Assembly: GCA_020725555.1 (NCBI GenBank) | Contig: DYEU01000011.1 | Location: 1 to 51,939 of the forward strand | Origin: Desulfatibacillum sp. | Lineage (GTDB): Bacteria > Desulfobacterota > Desulfobacteria > Desulfobacterales > SpSt-501 | Length of the DNA: 51,939 nt | Direction of reading: 5' to 3' | Shown here: piece after piece, positions 50,117-51,939 of the stretch | Layout: every line of letters starts with the position of its first letter | Numbering within the stretch: position 1 is the first letter of the stretch | Position numbers and translations under genes: made by a program | The notes under the pieces: generated by a model | What the model saw: only the letters and a program-made list of their open reading frames with translations | Told to the model about the DNA's origin: nothing | The model's database searches: none

Positions 50117-51939
50117 ATGCCTGACCCTCGAAACCCGCGCCGGTCGCTGGCGGAGAGCCTCCGGCACAGCATGCTTGCGCTTTCGCTCACCCCGCTGTTC
50201 GCCTTTTTCGTCTTCGTCGCCGCCGCGGCCTGGGTTGCCCGGCACCACGTGGCCGAGCTGATCACGGGCTCGCTAAAGCGCCTCGAGGCCATGATCGAGC
50301 AGATGGTCGCCGGTGACGGCGGGTTGCAAATCAAGGCCCGCGCGCAGGACGTCGCCCGGCAGGTCGAGGCCTATCTCCGCGAACACCCCGGCGTGACCCT
50401 GGCGGAACTCCGGCAAAGCGAGCTCTTCGCCCAGATCGCCGTGCAGCGCGTCGGCGTCTCCGGCTACACGGCGCTCTACGAGGCCGGAACCGGCCTCATG
50501 CGCTTTCACCCCGACCCCGCGCTGTTTGACCGCCCGCTTTCGGAACGCGCCGCGACGCTGCCCGACTGGTGGAGCATCTACAACGCCCCGCCGGAAGGGA
50601 AGGAGGACGCGGGCTTCTACGAGTGGATCGAGCCGGACGGATTCCGCACCCGCAAGTACATGGCCGTCTGCCCGGTGCGGGTCCCGCTTGAGGGCCGCAC
50701 CCTGATGGTGGCGGCGACCACCTACCTCGAAGAGTTCATGTGGGCCGCGCGGATCGCAAGCGATCTCGGACGCTCGATCGAACGCGAATACACCCGCTAC
50801 GCCGAAGAGAAAACCCTGCAGGTGCTCTTCGCCCTCGGCCTCGTGGTCGGGGTCACGCTGCTTGCGCTCTATGGCCTCAACCGGCGAGCCCTGCAAACGT
50901 TCGTTTCGCCGATCCGCGACCTCGCGGAGGCGGTGGCGCGGTTCGAGGGGAACCCTTCCCCGCCCGCCGTCGCCGCCGCGGTTCTGGGGCGGCCCGACGA
51001 AATCGGCGAGCTCGCCCGCACCTACGAGACGATGAGGCGGCAGATCGCCGATCAGATCGAGCACCTGGAGCGTGCGCGGCGGGAGCTCGCCCGAAGCGAG
51101 GAGCGGTTCCGCAAGGCCTTCGAGGAGGCCTCGATCGGCATGACGCTCGTATCGCCCGAGGGGACCGTTCTCGACGTCAATCCTGCTCTCTGCTCGATCC
51201 TGGGCTACCGCCGGGAGGAGCTGATCGGGAAGCCCGGCTCCCTGTTTCACCACCCGGATGAAATCGAGAAGAGAACCATGTTCCTTGCCCAATTGCTCGA
51301 TGGGAGGGTGGCATCCGCCCAGCAGGTAAGGCGCCTCATCCGCCGCGACGGGGAGATCGTCTGGGCGCAGATCTCATCGAGCCTCCGGCGCGACGAAAAG
51401 GGCAATCCCCTCCATTTCATCTCGCTCGTCCAGGACATCACCGAAAAGAAAAAGACCGAGGATGAGCTCTTGCTTACCCGCTTCTGCATCGAGAAGGCGG
51501 CGATGAGCATTTACCGCCTGAACGATGAAGGGCGCATCCTGGACGCCAACGAACACGCCTGCCGCATGCTGGGTTACGCAAGGGAGGAGCTGCTGCGGAT
51601 GACGGTCTTCGAGATCGATCCGCAGGTGACCCACGAACGGTGGAAGCGGCTGATCGGGCAGCTGAAATCGGGCGTTTCGCGGATGATCCAGAGCCAGAAC
51701 CGCCGCAAGGACGGGACGATCTTCGCGGTGGAGATCGCAACAAGCCATTTTCAGGTGGAGGGTAAAGACATTCTCTATGCCTTCGTTTCCGATGTGAGCG
51801 AGCGTCTTCAGGCCGAGGCGGCGCGGCGGAAGCTGGAGGCGCAGTTGCAGCAGGCGCAGAAGATGGAGGCGATCGGGACGCTCGCCGGCGGGGTGGCCCA
51901 CGACTTCAACAACATCCTCGCCGTCATCGTCGGCAACGC
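50117..51939 (+). CDS. Membrane sensor histidine kinase, C terminus outside the window
   Basis: The frame is open from ATG 50117 (AAGGAGG nine bases before) to the window end: 607 complete codons without a stop. It holds a membrane helix at about 19-41, an extracytoplasmic Cache-like domain ([43 protein letters not shown]), a second helix at about 234-255, a HAMP linker, two PAS domains (about 330-440 and 447-565) and the start of HisKA with His595 in [13 protein letters not shown]. The catalytic domain lies beyond the window. The last 92 bases are nearly identical to those of the neighbouring kinase (48712-48803), implying tandem duplication. Confidence 0.92.
   Translation, partial: MPDPRNPRRSLAESLRHSMLALSLTPLFAFFVFVAAAAWVARHHVAELITGSLKRLEAMIEQMVAGDGGLQIKARAQDVARQVEAYLREHPGVTLAELRQSELFAQIAVQRVGVSGYTALYEAGTGLMRFHPDPALFDRPLSERAATLPDWWSIYNAPPEGKEDAGFYEWIEPDGFRTRKYMAVCPVRVPLEGRTLMVAATTYLEEFMWAARIASDLGRSIEREYTRYAEEKTLQVLFALGLVVGVTLLALYGLNRRALQTFVSPIRDLAEAVARFEGNPSPPAVAAAVLGRPDEIGELARTYETMRRQIADQIEHLERARRELARSEERFRKAFEEASIGMTLVSPEGTVLDVNPALCSILGYRREELIGKPGSLFHHPDEIEKRTMFLAQLLDGRVASAQQVRRLIRRDGEIVWAQISSSLRRDEKGNPLHFISLVQDITEKKKTEDELLLTRFCIEKAAMSIYRLNDEGRILDANEHACRMLGYAREELLRMTVFEIDPQVTHERWKRLIGQLKSGVSRMIQSQNRRKDGTIFAVEIATSHFQVEGKDILYAFVSDVSERLQAEAARRKLEAQLQQAQKMEAIGTLAGGVAHDFNNILAVIVGN
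51848..51939 (+). repeat. Near-identical kinase-core repeat, copy 2 (runs off the window)
   Basis: Same segment as 48712-48803, with two base differences, in the second kinase. The coding regions upstream of the repeat (PAS and sensor parts) are clearly different, so similarity is concentrated in the catalytic core. Confidence 0.85.

Noticed and set aside
1-51939. CRISPR arrays, insertion sequences, prophage genes, rRNA, dnaA boxes
   Set aside because: No regularly spaced repeats, transposase, integrase or phage motifs were seen, and no TTATCCACA-like boxes were noticed near rsmG. Absence was judged by eye only.

Overview
The window is very GC-rich (about 70% by eye) and densely coded. Its gene content suggests an anaerobic or facultative member of the Desulfobacterota (former Deltaproteobacteria). 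The clues are a 2-hydroxyacyl-CoA dehydratase-type Fe-S pair in a beta-oxidation operon, an MglA-type GTPase with roadblock proteins and a REC-PATAN regulator beside a PilB-like ATPase, an acetyl-CoA hydrolase/transferase-GNAT fusion, an EF-G of the spdEFG/mitochondrial EF-G1 type, and long PAS-rich sensor kinases. This placement is inferred from gene families; no rRNA is present. I see no mobile element, CRISPR array, prophage or rRNA.

Layout. 1-96: 3' end of tRNA-Pro(CGG) and its terminator. 149-1291: an FSR-like MFS transporter. 1302-9139 (minus): a degradative operon of FadB-type enzyme, thiolase, two dehydratase-like subunits, amidase and Usp, read from a promoter at 9217-9246 that carries a perfect inverted repeat. 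Divergent to it are a MerR-type regulator with an apparent second MerR-like DNA-binding unit and a hotdog thioesterase (9372-10573). 10605-13731: a PdxR-like MocR regulator divergent from pdxS-pdxT. 13670-19288 (minus): an aromatic amino acid operon, aroF-aroB-(chorismate mutase::aroE)-aroA-tyrA, preceded by a 25-codon leader peptide rich in Phe/Trp/Tyr codons and a three-segment attenuator. 19343-21205: a HAD phosphatase and pgk. 21353-25840: a solitary DNA methyltransferase, a secreted YSC84-like protein, a divergent Dus homologue, a small coiled-coil protein coupled to a PfkB kinase, and a second Usp. 25841-26189: a regulatory gap with a parS-like site, followed by a YfcE-like phosphoesterase and rsmG. 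27388-32902 (minus): a putative surface-motility/polarity module (TPR-MshEN-PilB ATPase, two roadblock proteins, REC-PATAN, an unknown helical protein, MglA). 33005-38850: acyl-CoA hydrolase-GNAT, an Smr protein, EF-G with a leader terminator, and a RecA/KaiC-like NTPase. 38927-44636: a flippase-like membrane protein, a chemoreceptor, and LemA with a DUF2207 protein. 44736-51939: a DsrE-like protein, YihY, a flavin reductase, a hybrid histidine kinase, and a second histidine kinase that runs off the window.

The strongest find is the aromatic-operon attenuator at 19145-19288. The leader peptide has Phe, Trp, Phe-Phe and Tyr-Tyr codons. Eleven bases inside its last codons are identical to the 3' arm of the downstream terminator, so they can compete perfectly for the terminator's 5' arm. 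The geometry is that of classical ribosome-mediated attenuation sensing all three aromatic amino acids. The MglA/PATAN/TPR-PilB module and the parS-like site near rsmG also deserve follow-up.
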